DNA of 64,000 nt, taken from Porphyrobacter sp. GTDB taxonomy: Bacteria > Pseudomonadota > Alphaproteobacteria > Sphingomonadales > Sphingomonadaceae. Made by a program: the position numbers and the translations under genes. Below are positions 35,069 through 43,088 of the stretch, piece by piece. The stretch is from contig WGLN01000005.1 in assembly GCA_016125555.1 (NCBI GenBank), forward strand, positions 45,585 through 109,584, in the 5' to 3' direction. Within the stretch, counting starts at the first letter, position 1. Every line of letters begins with the position of its first letter. The notes below the pieces were generated by a model. It ran no database searches, was not told the DNA's origin, and saw nothing but the letters and a program-made list of their open reading frames with translations.

Positions 35069-35394
35069 CCGGCCCGGTGCCCCCTGCCGTCTCCCCCGGC
35101 GGGCCGGTTCCCACCCGCAGCCCGGCGCGCTCCGAGGGCCTGACCCCGGAGCGCGCCGCGCTGCGCAAGGCGGCGGAAGGCTTCGAGGCGATCATGGTGC
35201 GCAAGATGCTCGCCACCGCGCGCGCGGCCAGTTTCGCCGAGGACACCCCGCTGACCGGCGGCGGGCTCAAGCAGTTCGAGACGATGCGCGACGAACAGAT
35301 CGCCGACATCGCCGCGTCGAGCGGCGCCCTGGGGTTTGCACGGAGTATCGAGGCGAGCCTCGCGCAATACCTTCCCGGTAGCGGAGAGGAATAA
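35065..35394 (+). CDS. flgJ: Rod-binding protein FlgJ, muramidase-less form
   Basis: 109 residues with a GTG start in a GTGA overlap with flgI. It contains only the rod-binding region: LRKAAEGFEAIMVRKMLATARAAS, then GGGLKQFETMRDEQIADIAASSGALGFARSI. Enteric FlgJ has an additional C-terminal muramidase, absent here as in many alphaproteobacteria; the SLT protein encoded at 24.7-25.7 kb may supply that activity. Its stop overlaps the flgK ATG by one base. Confidence 0.85.
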   Translation: MTGPVPPAVSPGGPVPTRSPARSEGLTPERAALRKAAEGFEAIMVRKMLATARAASFAEDTPLTGGGLKQFETMRDEQIADIAASSGALGFARSIEASLAQYLPGSGEE

Positions 35395-36737
35395 TGCCCA
35401 GCGCGATCTTCACCATCGGACGGACCGGCCTCACCGCCTCGCGGCTCAGCCTCGAGCTGACGGCGCAGAACATCGCCAATGCCGCCAACCCCGATTATTC
35501 GCGGCGCACGCTGACCCAGAACGAGCTGGTGATGACCGGCGGGATCGGGATCAGCGCCTCGGCGGATTCGCTCGGCGGAATCCGGCCGGGCGTGGTGGTG
35601 CGCGCCGAGAGCGCGCTGGTGCAGCGCCAGGCACGCGACACCTCCTCGGCGCTGGCGGCCTCGGAATCCGAGTTCTTCGCGCTGCGCGAGGCGGAAAGCG
35701 CGCTCGAGACCTCGGGCCTCTACGACGGCATCGTCGGCTTCGAGGCGGCGCTGACGCGGCTCCAGGGCAATCCGCTCGAACCCGCACTGCGGCTTTCCGC
35801 GCTGGAGAGCGCGCGCGAGATGGCGGGCAATTTCCGCATCGCCAACGGCACGCTCGCCAATGCCCGCAGCCTCGTGCAGGACGAAGCCTCGGCCGAAGTG
35901 CTCAATGTCAACGAGATCGCCGCCGAGCTCGCCAAGGTGAACCGCGACCTTGTCGCCTCGCGCGAGGGCACCGCGGGCCGCGCGGCGCTGCTCGATTCGC
36001 GCGACAAGGCGCTGCGCGGCCTTGCCGAGCAGTTCGGCATCGCGACCACCATCAATCCCGACGGCACCGCCGATGTGACCCTGACCGGCACGCCGCCGGT
36101 CGCGCTCGTGACCGGCGGAAGCGCGGCTAGCGTGAGCGTCAGCTTTGCCGCCGACGGCAGCCTCGCTTTCGATGTCGGCGGGACCGCCTTCGTGCCGGCC
36201 GGCGGGGCGATGGCCGGGCGTGCCGCGGCGCTGACCGACATGGGCGGCCTGCAGGGCCAGCTCGACAGCCTCGCCGCCTCGCTCGTTTCCATCGCCAACG
36301 GTGCGCAGGCGGCCGGGGTGGACGAGGCCGGCAATCCCGGCCAGCCGCTGTTTTCCGGCACCGGCGCCGCCGATATCGACGTGGCGCTCGCCGCGGCGAA
36401 CGGGCTTGCGACCGCCCCGGCAGGCGCGCCTGCGGGCAGTCGCGACACCGGCAATCTCGCCGCGCTGCTGGCCGCGCTGGGCGGCGACAGCGGCCCCGCC
36501 GCGCAGGCGGACGGGATGCTGCTCGGGCTTTCGGCCCATGTCTCCGCGCTCGATACCCGCCGCGAGGGGCTGAGCGTGGTTGCCGCCAGCGCCGAGGCCG
36601 AACTGCTGCGCGAAACCGGGGTCGATCTCGACACCGAGGCCGCCAACCTGGTGCGCCTGCAGCAGGCCTTCGATGCCAACAGCCGGGTGATCCAGGTCGC
36701 CACCGAACTGTTCGACACGCTGCTGGGCCTGCGCTGA
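35394..36737 (+). CDS. flgK: Hook-filament junction protein FlgK (HAP1)
   Basis: 447 residues, about 100 shorter than enteric FlgK. The axial start is SRLSLELTAQNIANAANPDYSRRTLTQNE; the middle is Ala-rich and variable, and the end is DTEAANLVRLQQAFDANSRVIQVATELFDTLLGLR, typical of FlgK. Exported with the help of FlgN and placed between hook and filament. Followed after 16 bases by flgL. Confidence 0.92.
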   Translation: MPSAIFTIGRTGLTASRLSLELTAQNIANAANPDYSRRTLTQNELVMTGGIGISASADSLGGIRPGVVVRAESALVQRQARDTSSALAASESEFFALREAESALETSGLYDGIVGFEAALTRLQGNPLEPALRLSALESAREMAGNFRIANGTLANARSLVQDEASAEVLNVNEIAAELAKVNRDLVASREGTAGRAALLDSRDKALRGLAEQFGIATTINPDGTADVTLTGTPPVALVTGGSAASVSVSFAADGSLAFDVGGTAFVPAGGAMAGRAAALTDMGGLQGQLDSLAASLVSIANGAQAAGVDEAGNPGQPLFSGTGAADIDVALAAANGLATAPAGAPAGSRDTGNLAALLAALGGDSGPAAQADGMLLGLSAHVSALDTRREGLSVVAASAEAELLRETGVDLDTEAANLVRLQQAFDANSRVIQVATELFDTLLGLR

Positions 36738-36753
36738 GAGGAGCGTTCACGCG

Positions 36754-37674
36754 ATGAGTTTCGTCAACACCTCGACGGGATCGTTCTTCAACCGCTCGCT
36801 CGCCCAGATGGCCGAGCTGCGCGGGCGGATCGAACGCAATCGCACCCAGATCGCCACCGGCCTACGGATCGAGCGCGGCTCGGAAGACCCCGCCGCCGCC
36901 GCGCAGTTGCGCAGCGTCGCGCGGCGCACTGCGCTCGCCGGGGTGGAGGGCGACAACGCCGCGCGGCTCGGGCAGGATCTCGGCGCCGCTTCGGAGGAGC
37001 TGACCGCCGTCACCGACCTGCTCCAGCGCGCCCGCGAGCTGGCGGTGCAGGCCGCCAACACCCCGAGCGGTGCGGACGGACGGCAGGCGATCGGCTTCGA
37101 GCTGCAGCAGCTGTCCGAGGAACTCTTCGCCCGCGCCAACGGCACCACGCTGACCGGCGAGCCGCTGTTCGCCGGCCTGTCCTCGGGCACCGCCTTCACC
37201 CGCGATGCGCTGGGCAACGTCACCTATACCGGCACCCCCGCGAGCGGCGCGGTGCCGATCGCGCCCGGAACCGCGATCGAGCGCGGCCTGCCGGGCAGCG
37301 AGGTCTTCGAGTTCACCCTGGGCGGCACCCCGACCAGTGCCTTTGCCGTGCTGGGCGGGCTTGCCGCGGCGCTCAATGGCGGTTCTCCCGACCCGGCCGC
37401 GGCCGCCTCGGCGGCGATCGACGGGATCGACGCCGCGCTCGACACCGCAAGCCGCGCGCAGACCATCCTCGGCACCCGCATGGCGTGGGTCGAACAGGTG
37501 CAGGAGCAGCAGCAGAGCCGCTCCGTCGCGCTCGCCGAGCGCCGCTCGCGGGTCGGCGACACCGACGTCGCCGAGGCGATCGCGCGGCTCCAGCAGTCGC
37601 TGACCGCGCTTGAGGCGACCCAGGCGGCCTTCGCGCGGGTCAGCTCGCTGTCGCTGTTCGACGCGCTGCGCTGA
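36754..37674 (+). CDS. flgL: Hook-filament junction protein FlgL (HAP3)
   Basis: 306 residues of flagellin-like helical type: NRSLAQMAELRGRIERNRTQIATGLRIERGSEDPAAAAQL at the N-terminus and VADAIARLQQSLTALEATQAAF-like C-terminus (here DVAEAIARLQQSLTALEATQAAFARVSSLSLFDAL). Position directly after flgK and lack of the usual FliC start favour FlgL over a second flagellin. A GAGAGGAG ribosome-binding site precedes it. Confidence 0.9.
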   Translation: MSFVNTSTGSFFNRSLAQMAELRGRIERNRTQIATGLRIERGSEDPAAAAQLRSVARRTALAGVEGDNAARLGQDLGAASEELTAVTDLLQRARELAVQAANTPSGADGRQAIGFELQQLSEELFARANGTTLTGEPLFAGLSSGTAFTRDALGNVTYTGTPASGAVPIAPGTAIERGLPGSEVFEFTLGGTPTSAFAVLGGLAAALNGGSPDPAAAASAAIDGIDAALDTASRAQTILGTRMAWVEQVQEQQQSRSVALAERRSRVGDTDVAEAIARLQQSLTALEATQAAFARVSSLSLFDALR

Positions 37675-37689
37675 GAGGAGCCCCGCACA

Positions 37690-38553
37690 GTGTTCGTCGC
37701 GGTCGGGATCGTCGTGCTGCTTGCCATGGTGTTCGGCGGGTTCATTCTCGCCGGGGGCGCGATGGGTCCCGTGCTGGAAGCGCTGCCGCTGGAGTTCATG
37801 ATCATCGGCGGCGCCGCGATGGGCGCGACGCTGATCGGCAACTCGATGCACGAGGTGAAGCTCTTGGGCAGCGGCTTCGGCAAGGTCTTCAAGGGGCCGA
37901 AATACACCGAGGAGGACCACATCGACGCGATCGCGCTGACCTCCAAGCTGATGAAGATGCTGCGCTCCGAAGGCGCGGTGGCGCTCGAAAGCCACGTCAC
38001 CGAACCCGCCTCCTCGACCATCTTCAGCGAATATCCGCGCCTCCAGGCCGACCCGGTGGTGACCAGCATGATCTGCGATCCGTTGACGCTGATGGTGGTG
38101 TCCTCGGGCACGCTCGACACCCATGCCATCGAGGAGGTGATCGACAACGCGATCAAGACCCAGATGCACGAGATGGACGAGCCTGCGCACATGATCCAGT
38201 CGCTCGCCGATGCGCTGCCCGCGCTCGGGATCGTCGCGGCGGTGCTCGGCATCATCAAGACCATGGGCGCGATCGACAAGCCGCCCGAGATCCTCGGCCA
38301 CATGATCGGATCGGCACTGGTGGGAACCTTCCTCGGGGTGCTGCTCGCCTATGGCATCGCCGGGCCGCTCGGCACGCGGCTGAAGCAGATCAACATCCAC
38401 GACCAGAAGATCTTCCATTCGATCAAGCAGGTGATCATCGCCAGCCTGCACGGCTATCCGCAGCCGCTGGTGCTGGAAGCGGCGCGGTCCGGGCTGCCGC
38501 CGGCGCACCGGCCCAAGCTCACCGACCTGCTCGACATGATGCGGGGACGATAG
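37690..38553 (+). CDS. motA: Flagellar stator protein MotA
   Basis: 287 residues with a GTG start. Four membrane helices in the MotA order: two near the start (FVAVGIVVLLAMVFGGFILAGG and LEFMIIGGAAMGATLIG) and two late (ALGIVAAVLGIIKTMG with the conserved Pro before it, and GSALVGTFLGVLLAYGIAGPLG). The long cytosolic loop between them holds the charged residues that touch FliG. With MotB it forms the proton-driven stator in the inner membrane. Four-base gap to motB. Confidence 0.95.
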   Translation: MFVAVGIVVLLAMVFGGFILAGGAMGPVLEALPLEFMIIGGAAMGATLIGNSMHEVKLLGSGFGKVFKGPKYTEEDHIDAIALTSKLMKMLRSEGAVALESHVTEPASSTIFSEYPRLQADPVVTSMICDPLTLMVVSSGTLDTHAIEEVIDNAIKTQMHEMDEPAHMIQSLADALPALGIVAAVLGIIKTMGAIDKPPEILGHMIGSALVGTFLGVLLAYGIAGPLGTRLKQINIHDQKIFHSIKQVIIASLHGYPQPLVLEAARSGLPPAHRPKLTDLLDMMRGR

Positions 38554-38556
38554 GCC

Positions 38557-39489
38557 ATGGCCGAGGCCGACCCCAGGCTCGCCCCGCCCGCGCCGATCAT
38601 CGTCAAGAAGATCACCATCCAGGAAGCCGGCCACCACGGCGGGGCGTGGAAGGTCGCCTATGCCGACTTCGTCACCGCGATGATGGCCTTCTTCCTGCTG
38701 CTGTGGCTGCTCGGCGCGACGGAAGAGAAGCAGCGCAAGGGCATTGCCGACTATTTCACCCCCACGCTCGTCAAGCTGCGCGAGGAAAGCGCTGGGTCCG
38801 ACGGGCTGCTGGGCGGCTCGTCGATAACCGATGCGGATAATTATCCCAACGCAATGGGCCAGACCGGCACGCGCTCGATCACCATCCCGCGCGGGGTCAC
38901 CGGCGGCCCGGTGGAGGGCGGCGGGCGCGGCGAGCTCGATGCCGACAAGCTCAAGGAGCTGCGCGACACCATCGAGAAGAAGCTGGTGCAGCGCCGCCAG
39001 CTGTCGCACCTCGCCCGCCAGGTGCGGGTGATGCGCGCGCCCGAGGGCATCCGCATCGACCTCGTCGACGATGCCGATTTCGCGATGTTCGAACTCGGCA
39101 CGACGATCCTCACGACCGAGGCGCGCGGGCTGCTCGAGGTGATGGCCGAGACGCTGCGCGACCAGACCGCTCCGCTGATCGTGCGTGGCCACACCGATTC
39201 GCTGCCGTGGCGTAGCGGGGTGACCGCCAACAACTGGTCCCTGTCGACCGGCCGCGCCGAGGCGACCCGCCAGGCGCTGGTGCTGGGCGGCTTGCCCGCA
39301 CAACGCATCGCCCGGATCGAGGGCGTCGCCGACACCGAACCGCTGGTCGCCGACAACCCCGCCGACCCGAGGAACCGCCGCATCTCGCTGCTGCTGCTCG
39401 AAAGCGGGCGCGGGGCGGGCGGCGCGCCGATGCGCCGACCGGCTCCTGTGGCGGCGGCGCAAGCGGCCGGGTCGCCAACCCCCCGCTGA
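38557..39489 (+). CDS. motB: Flagellar stator protein MotB
   Basis: 310 residues. N-terminal membrane helix WKVAYADFVTAMMAFFLLLWLLG contains the proton-binding Asp. The plug and linker follow, then an OmpA-type peptidoglycan-binding domain (about residues 165-285) with LIVRGHTDSLPW, NNWSLSTGRAEATRQALV and DPRNRRISLLLLES. A Pro/Ala-rich tail ends the protein. It anchors the MotA/B stator to the cell wall. Last gene of the flgB block. Confidence 0.95.
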   Translation: MAEADPRLAPPAPIIVKKITIQEAGHHGGAWKVAYADFVTAMMAFFLLLWLLGATEEKQRKGIADYFTPTLVKLREESAGSDGLLGGSSITDADNYPNAMGQTGTRSITIPRGVTGGPVEGGGRGELDADKLKELRDTIEKKLVQRRQLSHLARQVRVMRAPEGIRIDLVDDADFAMFELGTTILTTEARGLLEVMAETLRDQTAPLIVRGHTDSLPWRSGVTANNWSLSTGRAEATRQALVLGGLPAQRIARIEGVADTEPLVADNPADPRNRRISLLLLESGRGAGGAPMRRPAPVAAAQAAGSPTPR

Positions 39490-39601
39490 GGCGCCCTGCC
39501 GGGCGATCTGTCTTGCAGCCCTTCTACCCTGTCCGCTGTCGGAGGGCTGGCAGCGGCGGGGGACCGAGGGGAAGTGGGTGGATTACCGCCGCGCTGTAAT
39601 C

Positions 39602-39627
39602 CCGTCATCCCAGCGAAAGCTGGGATC
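39602..39627 (+). repeat. Left inverted terminal repeat of the GIY-YIG element
   Basis: Exact reverse complement of 39949-39974. Contains a 7-bp stem (TCCCAGC/GCTGGGA) closed by a GAAA loop. It lies 8 bases beyond the stop codon of the leftward GIY-YIG gene, so the hairpin could also act on its mRNA end. Confidence 0.85.
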
Positions 39628-39635
39628 GCTGGCGA

Positions 39636-39920
39636 TCAGTGGATGCGCTCGAAAAGGTCATCCCATTCAGGGTTGGTTTTCTCGATCAGTTCGATCTTCC
39701 ACGAACGCTTCCAAGCCTTCATCGCCTTTTCTCTGGCGATGGCGTCGGTGATGTCGGCGTGCGGCTCCGCGTAGGCCAATCGGTCAAGGCCATACCGACG
39801 ACAGAAAGCGGAACCCTTGCCTTGCCTGTGTTGCATGATCCGTGCGGGCAGGTCGGCAGTGACGCCGATATACAGCACGCCGCCGCGCTTGTTGGTCATG
39901 ATATAGACCCAGCCGCCCAT
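39636..39920 (-). CDS. GIY-YIG nuclease-domain protein
   Basis: 94 residues, a stand-alone GIY-YIG domain: the VYI...LYIGVT pair of strands (GIY-YIG motif in the form VYI-N10-YIG), the catalytic Arg in LPARIMQHRQG, the helix REKAMKAWKRSWKIELIE with the metal-binding Glu, and the closing NPEWDDL with the conserved Asn. This is the YhbQ/UPF0213-like group of small nuclease-fold proteins, whose role is unclear. The gene nearly fills a 374-bp unit bounded by inverted hairpin repeats, and is oriented opposite to its flanking motB gene. Confidence 0.88.
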   Translation of the reverse strand: MGGWVYIMTNKRGGVLYIGVTADLPARIMQHRQGKGSAFCRRYGLDRLAYAEPHADITDAIAREKAMKAWKRSWKIELIEKTNPEWDDLFERIH

Positions 39921-39948
39921 CCCCGTGAGTTAGCACGCGTTCGAGAGT

Positions 39949-39974
39949 GATCCCAGCTTTCGCTGGGATGACGG
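39949..39974 (+). repeat. Right inverted terminal repeat of the GIY-YIG element
   Basis: Exact reverse complement of 39602-39627; contains TCCCAGC-TTTC-GCTGGGA read on this strand. It lies 28 bases upstream of the GIY-YIG start codon. Confidence 0.85.
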
Positions 39975-39978
39975 TAAT

Positions 39979-40263
39979 TCGAACTCGCCAATGACCGCCA
40001 CGGGGTCGATAGCTGAACGGCGGCTTCTATCCGGCGCGCGCGCAAATCGGGCGTGCTTTCCTACTCGGCGTCGGCCTGCCAGCCTCGGGGCTGTGCGTCA
40101 TCCTGCGATCCGCCCCCCCCTTGCCTCGCCCGCATCCACTGTCCCGCGGCTGTCCCGGAGCGGGCGGTTTTCGCTCTCTGGACAGTGTCTCATGTGTCTC
40201 CAACAGGCGTGTCGGCGGGCAAGGCCGGGGTGCGCGTTCTCCATTGCGTGCCACCACGCGCGA
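39979..40263. other. Intergenic stretch between the GIY-YIG element and the fliC terminator
   Basis: No convincing gene, RNA or promoter is seen in these 285 bases. Reading frames that cross it lack family resemblance and ribosome-binding sites. Confidence 0.5.
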
Positions 40264-40291
40264 AAGCCCGGAGCCTTGCGGCTCCGGGCTT
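40264..40291 (-). terminator. Hairpin terminator of fliC
   Basis: A perfect 12-bp stem (AAGCCCGGAGCC/GGCTCCGGGCTT) with a 4-base loop lies 53 bases beyond the fliC stop codon. On the fliC strand it is followed by a short T-run that includes the end of the stem (CTTTCG), so it is a plausible intrinsic terminator. Confidence 0.65.
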
Positions 40292-40344
40292 GGGTGGTCG
40301 CCTTCGCAGGGGATGGTCGAAGCGCGACGCGGGGGAGAGTGCGC

Positions 40345-41169
40345 TTAGCGCAGCAGCGACAGGACGTTCTGCTGCGACTGGTTGGCCTGGGCCAGCATCG
40401 CCGTGCTCGCCTGGCCGAGGATCTGCGCCTTGGCGAGCTGGGTCGTTTCCGCCGAATAGTCGGTGTCCATGATCCGCGAACGCGCATCGGTGAGGTTGGT
40501 CGAGACGTTGGTGAGGTTGTTCACCGCCGACTGCAGCCGGTTCTGGAACGCACCGAGGTCGGCACGCGCGGTGGTGACCGCACCGATCGCGGTGTCGTAA
40601 TCGTCGAACGAGGCCGAGGCGACCGCCGCCGGGGTGGCGCCGAAGGTCACCACGCCCGCCAGGTCGCCGCCGGTGACGTCGAGTTCGGGCAGCGTGATGG
40701 TCAGCGCGTCGACCGCCTCGGGGCCGGCCTGGATGGTGATCGCGTTGGTCGCGGTCGAGAACAGGTTGATGCCGTTGAAGGTGGTGTTCGAGATCACCGA
40801 GTTGATCTGCGAGGCCAGCGCGTCGCGCTCGGAATCGATGTTGGCGAGGTCGGTGGTCGAATAGGTCTGGTTGCCGCGCTGCACGGTCAGCTCGCGCATC
40901 CGCTGGAGCATGTTGGTGACCTCGTCGAGCGCGCCTTCAGCGGTCTGGGCCAGCGAGATGCCGTCATTGGCGTTGCGAACGCCCTGCGCCATGCCGCGGA
41001 TCTGCGAGGTGAAGGAGGCCGCGATCGCGAGACCGGCGGCATCGTCGGCGGCGCTGTTGATGCGCTTGCCGGTCGACAGGCGCTCCATCGCGGTGCCGAG
41101 CATCTTGCCGGCCGAAACGCTGGCGTTGGTCGCCCGCAGCGCCGAGATGTTGGTGTTCACTACGTTCAT
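40345..41169 (-). CDS. fliC: Flagellin
   Basis: 274 residues, a short flagellin. The N-terminal D0/D1 part reads [17 protein letters not shown], then [20 protein letters not shown] and [20 protein letters not shown]; the C-terminal D1/D0 part reads [42 protein letters not shown] and ends NVLSLLR. The central variable domain is only about 70 residues. Single gene in its own leftward transcript, with GGAG 8 bases before the ATG, a FliA-type promoter upstream and a hairpin terminator downstream. FliD and a FliS-like protein at 54.8-56.6 kb should cap the filament and chaperone the flagellin. Confidence 0.96.
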   Translation of the reverse strand: MNVVNTNISALRATNASVSAGKMLGTAMERLSTGKRINSAADDAAGLAIAASFTSQIRGMAQGVRNANDGISLAQTAEGALDEVTNMLQRMRELTVQRGNQTYSTTDLANIDSERDALASQINSVISNTTFNGINLFSTATNAITIQAGPEAVDALTITLPELDVTGGDLAGVVTFGATPAAVASASFDDYDTAIGAVTTARADLGAFQNRLQSAVNNLTNVSTNLTDARSRIMDTDYSAETTQLAKAQILGQASTAMLAQANQSQQNVLSLLR

Positions 41170-41225
41170 TGTTCAAACTCCCGAATGGTCAGGCAGGACG
41201 AACAGGCCCGTCGCTGCTGGCCCTT

Positions 41226-41253
41226 AGAGCGGACAGCCGCGGCGATGTTTAAG
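41226..41253 (-). promoter_or_regulatory. Candidate FliA promoter of fliC
   Basis: Minus strand CTTAA-N15-TCCGCTCT: identical -35-like box and spacer length to the sites before flgM and the ExbB-like gene, with 6 of 8 matches in the -10-like box. The box ends 56 bases before the fliC ATG. Confidence 0.55.
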
Positions 41254-41414
41254 CAGCCTTTTTCTGCCGCCGCGCGGCCGGGTGCTGCCGCTTCGCGCGC
41301 CCGGAGGGAGGGAAGACCGGAGCGGGACTAGGGGAAGCTACGGGGGCTTAAGTTTGCGACATCTTCGACGTCCGCGCGGCAATTGTCTGCCACCGACGTT
41401 AACCGGGGGCGAGG

Positions 41415-42710
41415 ATGAGCATCAACCGCAGCATGGACGAACAGGCGCAGCTCCGGCCCGTGGGGCACGACGCGCTGATCGACATGACCCTCCCGCTGAT
41501 GGGCCGCGCATGGCAGCGCGACCGGCTCGCCTTCGCCGCCGGCGCCGTGCCGCGCGCACACCGTTCCGATCGCGTCGCGCTCGCCCTGTCGCATGGCACG
41601 CGCCCCGCGCTGACCGCCGCCGCGCCCGATCGCCTCGCGCTCGTCTACGATCCCGCCGCGCCCGAGGCGGCGCGCCCCGCGCTGCTCGCCGCATCGGCGC
41701 AGGGCGGCTGGCCGATCGCCGCGGACGCGCAGTCGATGGCGTTGCTGACGCTCGCCGAACGCATCTCGGCAAGCGACATTCCGGTGCTGCTCGAAGGCCC
41801 GACCGGCACCGGCAAGGAGGTGCTGGCGCGCTTCGTCCACCGGCTTTCGCCGCGCCGCGACGGCCCCTTCGTGGCGGTCAACTGCGCCGCCATGCCCGAA
41901 GCCATGCTCGAGGCGCTGCTGTTCGGCCACCGCAAGGGCGCCTTCACCGGCGCGGGCGAGGCCGCCGAGGGCCTGTTCCGCGCGGCGGACGGGGGCACGC
42001 TGCTGCTCGACGAGATCGGCGAACTGCCGCTGGCGCTGCAGGCCAAGCTGCTCCGTAGCCTGCAGGAAGGCGAGGTCCTGCCGCTGGGCGCGACCCGTCC
42101 GCTGAAGGTCGACGTGCGGGTGGTCGCCGCGACCAACCGCGATCTCGCCGCCGAGGCCGAGGCGGGCCGCTTCCGCGAGGACCTGCTCTACCGCCTCAAC
42201 GTCTTCCCGCTGCGCCTGCCCGCCTTGCGCGACCGGCCCGGCGACATCGCCCCGCTCGCCTTCGGGATGCTGCTGCGCCACGCCGCGCGTCCTGCGCCTG
42301 GCGCCCCGGGCGGCCCGGGCTGGATCGATCTGGACGCGCTCGCGCTGCTCGAGGCCCACCCCTGGCCCGGCAATGTTCGCGAGCTGGAGAACGTCATCCG
42401 CCGCGCGATCCTGCTGGCGGGCGAAAGCCCGGCGATCGGCGCGCAGCACATCGTCTTCGACCGCGCCGTGCGCGCCGTCACCGACCCTGCCGCGCCCGCC
42501 GCACCGGCTGGCGCCATGCAGGCCGGCGCGCGCACGCTGTCCGACGTCGCCTTCGCCTCGGAGGCGCGCGCGATCCTGTCCGCGCTCGCCGATCATGACG
42601 GCAACCGCAGCGCCACCGCGCGCAGCCTCGGCATCTCCGAGCGCACGCTGCGCTACCGCCTCGCCTCGATGCGGGCGAACGGGATGATGGCGGCAGGAGC
42701 GCGGGCATGA
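41415..42710 (+). CDS. Sigma-54-dependent flagellar transcription activator (FlbD/FleQ-like)
   Basis: 431 residues. The N-terminal 115 have no intact receiver (no phospho-Asp motif seen), so activity is probably not controlled by ordinary phosphorylation. The AAA+ domain has Walker A GPTGTGKE, the sigma-54-contacting GAFTGA loop, Walker [13 protein letters not shown] and arginine-finger region [24 protein letters not shown] Fis-type helix-turn-helix ends it ([20 protein letters not shown]). It is coupled to fliE by ATGA and is the obvious driver of the three sigma-54 promoters in this cluster. RpoN itself is not in the window. Confidence 0.92.
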   Translation: MSINRSMDEQAQLRPVGHDALIDMTLPLMGRAWQRDRLAFAAGAVPRAHRSDRVALALSHGTRPALTAAAPDRLALVYDPAAPEAARPALLAASAQGGWPIAADAQSMALLTLAERISASDIPVLLEGPTGTGKEVLARFVHRLSPRRDGPFVAVNCAAMPEAMLEALLFGHRKGAFTGAGEAAEGLFRAADGGTLLLDEIGELPLALQAKLLRSLQEGEVLPLGATRPLKVDVRVVAATNRDLAAEAEAGRFREDLLYRLNVFPLRLPALRDRPGDIAPLAFGMLLRHAARPAPGAPGGPGWIDLDALALLEAHPWPGNVRELENVIRRAILLAGESPAIGAQHIVFDRAVRAVTDPAAPAAPAGAMQAGARTLSDVAFASEARAILSALADHDGNRSATARSLGISERTLRYRLASMRANGMMAAGARA

Positions 42711-43084
42711 GCAGGATTCCGCCCGGTTTCGGCCCCGGCTTCGGCCCGGCCGACGTGATGGCGCTGCGCCAGCAGGTGCTTGCCCGCAACGCTGCGCTGC
42801 AGGAACTGCGCGCCGCCAGCGCCGACAAGGCGCAGCAGACCGCCGCGCCCGCCCCGACCCCGGCGGGCGGCTTCGCCGACACGCTCGGCACTGCGCTCAA
42901 GCAGGTCAACGCGGTGCAGCAGCATTCGAGCGACATGCAGGCCGCCTATGAACGCGGCCAGGTGACCGACATCGCCCAGGTGATGCTCGCCCGGCAGGAA
43001 GCGGGCGTCGCTTTCGAGGCGACCCTGCAGGTGCGCAACAAGTTGCTCAGCGCCTACCAGGACATCATGCGGATGGGGGGCTGA
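42707..43084 (+). CDS. fliE: MS-ring/rod adaptor protein FliE
   Basis: 125 residues. Conserved C-terminal part: FADTLGTALKQVNAVQQHSSDMQAAYERG, then VTDIAQVMLARQEAGVAFEATLQVRNKLLSAYQDIMRM, standard for FliE. The N-terminal 15 residues are Gly/Pro/Phe-rich. ATGA overlap with the activator gene; 4 bases to fliF. Confidence 0.93.
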   Translation: MSRIPPGFGPGFGPADVMALRQQVLARNAALQELRAASADKAQQTAAPAPTPAGGFADTLGTALKQVNAVQQHSSDMQAAYERGQVTDIAQVMLARQEAGVAFEATLQVRNKLLSAYQDIMRMGG

Positions 43085-43088
43085 GTAG

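Larger units (their letters stand above)
39601..39974. mobile_element. Small GIY-YIG-encoding element with inverted terminal hairpin repeats
   Basis: A 374-bp unit consisting of the GIY-YIG gene bounded by perfect 26-bp inverted repeats (39602-39627 and 39949-39974). Each repeat contains the hairpin TCCCAGC-GAAA-GCTGGGA. The sequence TAAT occurs immediately outside both ends (39597-39600 and 39975-39978), as a 4-bp target duplication would. It separates the motB and fliC transcription units without breaking a gene. Mobility is inferred from the structure; no second copy is in the window. Confidence 0.6.

Noticed and set aside
41347..41374. CTTAA-N15-GACGTCCG upstream of the sigma-54 activator gene, a possible fifth FliA-type promoter
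   Set aside because: Only 5 of 8 bases match in the second box, so it cannot be told from chance; it would be worth revisiting if start sites are mapped.
41379..41392. GCAATTGTCTGCCA upstream of fliC as a sigma-54 promoter on the minus strand
   Set aside because: The GG and GC are 11 bases apart instead of 12 and the -24 box is incomplete.
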